A program made the position numbers and the translations under genes. The notes under the pieces are model-generated. The model was not told where the DNA came from, did no database searches, and saw only the letters and a list, made by a program, of their open reading frames with translations. From Leucocoprinus leucothites (taxonomy: Eukaryota > Basidiomycota > Agaricomycetes > Agaricales > Agaricaceae), in assembly GCA_013368445.1 (NCBI GenBank), contig JAACJO010000020.1, positions 248,001 through 312,000 of the forward strand: DNA of 64,000 bases, written 5' to 3'. Below are positions 60,108-64,000 of this stretch, piece by piece (position 1 is the stretch's first letter; each line of letters starts with the position of its first letter).

Positions 60108-61291
60108 ACATCTTTAGGCGAAGCATGTCCAGAAATATTGAAAGGAATCCGCGTTACATAGCTAAAACAAATAATGTTTGCACACGTTCCAGTGTTCGGC
60201 GCAGCATGGGGCGGACATCATCCTCGTGTCAAGGGCTCATGGCCGTGCCCGCCTCCCGAAAGAACATTCGCCGCAGCTTTAAGGATTCCAGACACAAAAC
60301 ACGACAGATTTGCCAGAGGGCGTCAGCTACGATTTGGAAGTAGTGACTCCTCTTCGGGGCTTCGTCTTTGATAAAACCATCAGACACCTTCGAACTAGAG
60401 GGTTACTTCCCTGGATGAGCCTTTTGCCGCAGCACCAAGACATGGCACGTTCCCCACACAGCTCAGAAGAATGTCGCGCGGGCCATCGAGGCATGCCACA
60501 AGTCTTGACGACAATCTTGAACGTGACTCCACCATCATAAGTTAGGAAATCGGCGAGAAAGAAACCATGAATTAGAAAATCGTCGAGACAAGTCGGAAAA
60601 AAGAAGCAAGCCCTCCGCAGCGCCTCCATGCTCGAATGCACCCAACGACGACAAAACAGGGACGAAAGCGGACATGAGGGAGAAAGCAGCAAATTATGAG
60701 TTGGACCTCGAGGGCTTCTCGATGCAAAATCCTTGATAGATTTCATCCACAACCGATGGCGCCCCGCGGTGGGCAACAAAGGGAACACAAGAAGGAAAAG
60801 AAGGGACCCGAGACTGGTGATGACGGTTTTTTCCAACAAGCAAATATGGTATCAAGCGTGCCTCAACCAATTAGCAGACATCTGCGTAACAGTGGTGTTA
60901 TAACTCCGTCCCAAATTCAAGTCTCAACTCGCATTTACCCCTCCTCAAAAATTACAGTACCACATGAAATGCAATTACTCCACGGAAAAAAAAAGAAGAC
61001 ACAAAAAGGGACATTACTCGTATTGCAAAAAAAGAAAAAGAAAAAGGAATGACAAGACAACCCCAAAACAAGAGTCCACACCTTCCACATAGACTCATAA
61101 GGAGGAAGAAGAAACAAAAACGAGTGAGAAGTATGCGCCTCAAACAAGAAAACAAAGGGTATACTCGACGGGAGGAGAATTTTCGGAGACAAGTACTTTA
61201 CTAGGCTGCAAACGCCTCCGTCAAGAAAAAGGGATCTGTCCAAGCGGGTAGAGGGGTATGTAATCAAGTCGTACAAGAGAGCTAGGGTCAT
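60108..61291. other. Intergenic with A-rich tract
   Basis: A minus-strand open frame of 170 codons (60327-60839) has no recognisable domain. 60987-61045 is A-rich. Confidence 0.45.
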
Positions 61292-62837
61292 TTATCTCCT
61301 GTTCGTGCCACGGTTATAGTTCAATCCATCCAACTCAGCCTCAAGCTGTTTGATGGCACTGTGAGCCTCTTCAAGATCCTTGTTAAGACGGTCACGTTCT
61401 GCAATGAGCTAAAGGGCACAAGATATCCCGTCAGCGACCATCGAAATACGGGAAGCGAAGAGGGGAAGGTGACAAATAAATGAAATCAGCCACATACATG
61501 TTGTTCCCACTTCCTGAAGCGCGATTCCTCAGCCTTGACCTGTTCGGTAAACTTCTTCCTAAGCGCCTCCTCTTCCTCCTTGAATTTGGGATTATCAAGT
61601 TTCTTAACCTTGGGTTCGCCAAATTTGCGCGTCTCCATTTGCTGTTGACGGTAATTCTCATAGTGAATCTCCTCAGTAGTCGAGACAAGATCCAACATGT
61701 GAGTGCGGATCAAAAGCGACCGGAGTTTCTTGAAATCGCAGTGGTTCTCATTCTCAACTGTGTGCGTGATATTTCAAAATCCAAATTGAGTATAGGTTAC
61801 GGAGATAGAGATACTTCTAGCGTACCTTCGGCAACACCCCAGAGGTATTCACGACCCTTAACAACGCGGCCGTCCGAAGTCTGGACGTCCTCTGTGGAGC
61901 CAATGATGGAGAATGGCATGGCCTCAGTGAGGGCACGAGCAAGGTCGGCGCTCTCATCCTCGGGATCGATGGGAGGAGTATAGATGCGAATGCCTTGGGC
62001 GTTAACAACCTCACGAATCTAATATATAATTACGTATTAGAACCCCAGAACTCCCCAACTAGGACAAACAACAGAAACTTACCCTCTGTTTGAAAGTGTG
62101 GAGGTCATTTTGGGTCAAAGTGTCAGCTTTGGCGACGACAGGAATCAAGTTGACACGAGTTCCGAGACGCTTCATGATTTCAATGTCGAGAGGTTTGAGT
62201 CTACACGAAGGCGTGTCAATTGAAGCTAAACGCGAAAAAAGGCGCTAGATGACTATCACATACGTGTGTCCAGTAGGGCGTATGAAGTAGAGACAAGCGT
62301 GTACACGCAGGTCAGTCTTCTCGCTCCTCTGAGGTTGCTGCTCCTGCCTCATATACGCCTCATGCTGGTCGTCAATGAACTCCACAATGGGTGTCCACGA
62401 GTCACTGTTGTTGACATAGTCGCCGAATCCAGGTGTATCAATGACCGTGAGCTTGACCTTGAACTGCTTCTCCTCAAGCTCAGCCTTGATTATCTCCACC
62501 TCAGTCAGCTTGTCAAGCTGCTTGTGGTGACGCCTGTTGTAGTTTTTAGGAGGCGAAAGTTCGGTGGAAAAGAGGGTGTTGATGAGAGTGGTTTTTCCAA
62601 GACCAGACTCGCCTGCCACGAGGTATAGAAATGAGTACGACGCGTGTTGTAAGATGAGAAGAAAGCAGATACTGACCGACAACCATGATTGTGAAGTGGG
62701 CACCCCGCTTGGCAACAATCTTGTGCCTCTGCAGACGCGTCAGACGTGGCTATCTCACAGGACGACAACAGCGAGCATACCTGGTTGGGGAGGTTGGCAA
62801 TGCCAATACCATCATTAATGGGTGCGACGGAGGCCAT
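61292..62837 (-). CDS. CDC12: Septin, Cdc12/SEPT6-group
   Basis: Filament-forming GTPase of the septin ring. Starts [19 protein letters not shown], then [19 protein letters not shown]1 is GESGLGKTT. Then [18 protein letters not shown], the G3 region [18 protein letters not shown], the septin block [19 protein letters not shown], and G4 in [10 protein letters not shown]. The septin-unique element is followed by a C-terminal coiled coil ([39 protein letters not shown]) and ends TNRR. About 400 residues in seven exons. The wording of the N-terminus and coiled coil fits fungal Cdc12/AspC better than Cdc3, Cdc10 or Cdc11. Confidence 0.93.
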
Positions 62838-63198
62838 TGAGGGAGGATGTATGGGGAAAGGACGACTACGGTGACAATGCAGCTCAACCAAAAATCGTTT
62901 CAGAATGAGGCTACCTTTGTTTGGCTCTGCTTGCACTCTACTTCTCCATCACTCCCGCGCCTCCTAGTTCCCGGCTGTGGCTTGGTCCAAGCTCCTCAGG
63001 CTCATTCTCGGAGAGCGCTGAAAGGGGCAGGCTATCTTGTGGCTCCTGTTCATGCTGCAATAATTATTCTTGGAATTCAAGGGGGAAAATATCGAGTTTA
63101 AATGCGTTGCTGGATGGTCCACAGAGGCCACACTACAAAGCTCATTTATTTACGACGATATACCAATGAACACACAACAACTGCAGCGATATCTCCGA
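62838..63198. other. Intergenic region, septin promoter side
   Basis: 360 bp upstream of CDC12 and downstream of the DUF1524 gene. Nothing else seen. Confidence 0.6.
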
Positions 63199-64000
63199 CT
63201 AACAATTCCCAAGATACATTTTCAAGGCGTCTCTTTCCGGCTGATCAACCGTCAAGTTATAAAAATACTTTACATGGATCCAAGAACGAGTATAAATGCA
63301 ACGGAACTGTAACGCAGGGGGCATCCAAGATGTAGGACCTAACCAGTCACATAGTCAGCACAACCCTATGCATTGGCTCCTGAAAGCCAAATTGGCGAAA
63401 GAGAGGGGGAGGAATGACGAACCTTGAGCTCCTCTAGCACCATTAAGCTCACGAGTGACAGCGACGAGTTGGGGTCTTGTTAAATCATTAGCGAAAGCTT
63501 CGCGTAGACTGTTGTTCCATGAACTAGCTCCTGAGATCCAAGCTTCTTCAAGTGGTACGATGTGGCTCTATTAAAAAGTCGCGGCATGCATAAATGGGCG
63601 GCGGTCAGTCGGCTGCGAGAGGAGGGTACTAAGTAGTAGAAAACGCACAATGTCAAGGCTGCTTGCTCGGTAAGTGACGATCGCGTCATAAGGCGAATAC
63701 CAGTTGCCGTGTTTCACAATACAGTCAGAATCAGTGACGACAGCATTTCCATCGCGTTTCAAGACGGCTGTAGATTGAAAATGTCGTTAGAATTCCCCAT
63801 CTTGGATCCAGAAGTAAAGTCAACTGACCGTTTCTCGTATCGCATTTGTCGTAAGCTGTCGGTCAAAAAATCAACCCAAACCCCACTGAGAAAATCAACG
63901 CCACGTACCGATAGACCAGGTAGGGAACAAATCGCGCTCATAAGCCGGCTCTGCACTCTTTGGTGCAACCGTCACTAACAAACAAATTAGCCTCCTCCTT
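63199..64000 (-). CDS. Secreted DUF1524 (HNH-type) nuclease, 5' end cut by the window
   Basis: The 5' exons (signal peptide) lie beyond 64000. Visible exons, joined in frame across four introns: AYERDLFPTWSI-AYDKCDTRNA-VLKRDGNAVVTDSDC, GNWYSPYDAIVTYRASSLDI, HIVPLEEAWISGASSWNN, REAFANDLTRPQLVAVTREL, and the last exon PTSWMPPALQFRCIYTRSW with IHVKYFYNLTVDQPERDAL, ending YLGNC. This is the fungal secreted DUF1524/GmrSD C-terminal type, an HNH-like fold. The catalytic His sits in SHIVPL; relatives usually have DHIVPL or DHVVPL, so the acidic residue before His is replaced by Ser (next to an intron). It may be a nuclease of lowered activity. Confidence 0.85.

Noticed and set aside
60327..60839. 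170-codon minus-strand open frame
   Set aside because: No domain, signal peptide, splice support or recognisable composition; left as unassigned.

Overview
The window reads as nuclear DNA of a filamentous basidiomycete, most likely an agaricomycete. Genes are dense on both strands and cut by many 45-65 nt GT-AG introns. Several families are basidiomycete-flavoured: UstYa/DUF3328 proteins, DUF6533-like 7TM proteins, a Crinkler-type nuclease/kinase protein and a Rua1 C-terminal zinc-finger protein. There is no bacterial signal (no operons, no Shine-Dalgarno sites). All calls come from reading the sequence and recalling families; no database search was run.

Layout. 1-2433 is gene-poor and holds a GGTTGT microsatellite and a solo LTR (741-1204). 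2434-8781 is a conserved housekeeping pair, PRP43 (minus) and MAK21/NOC1 (plus), diverging from a promoter of about 105 bp. 9186-31879 is an accessory region: a But2-like membrane protein, three UstYa/DUF3328 proteins, a 42-residue secreted-peptide gene hidden by an intron, a DHA2-type MFS exporter, a 7TM protein, a cytochrome P450, a duplicated Cys-rich small secreted protein (one copy dead), a transposon gag-like relic and a Crinkler gene with a tangled N-terminus. 32071-38000 returns to conserved genes: Rho GTPase, Rua1-type protein, p24 cargo receptor and a Ser-rich protein. 38350-43638 is a tandem pair of Nha1-type Na+/H+ antiporters. 44360-54970 is looser: a dead 7TM gene, an amino-acid permease and a second 7TM-like gene among long unassigned stretches. 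54971-64000 carries a BAR protein, a 4-TM protein, a Zn-cluster-like protein, the septin CDC12 and a secreted DUF1524 HNH-type nuclease that runs off the right edge.

The most interesting candidate system is 9.2-28.5 kb: three UstYa-type oxidase-like genes, an exporter, a P450 and small secreted-peptide genes, with no visible PKS, NRPS or terpene synthase. UstYa proteins act on ribosomally made peptides in ascomycete dikaritin pathways, so a peptide-derived metabolite cluster is a reasonable but unproven hypothesis. The second is the Crinkler locus, where a unit containing the end of the N-terminal domain plus its splice donor occurs three times.
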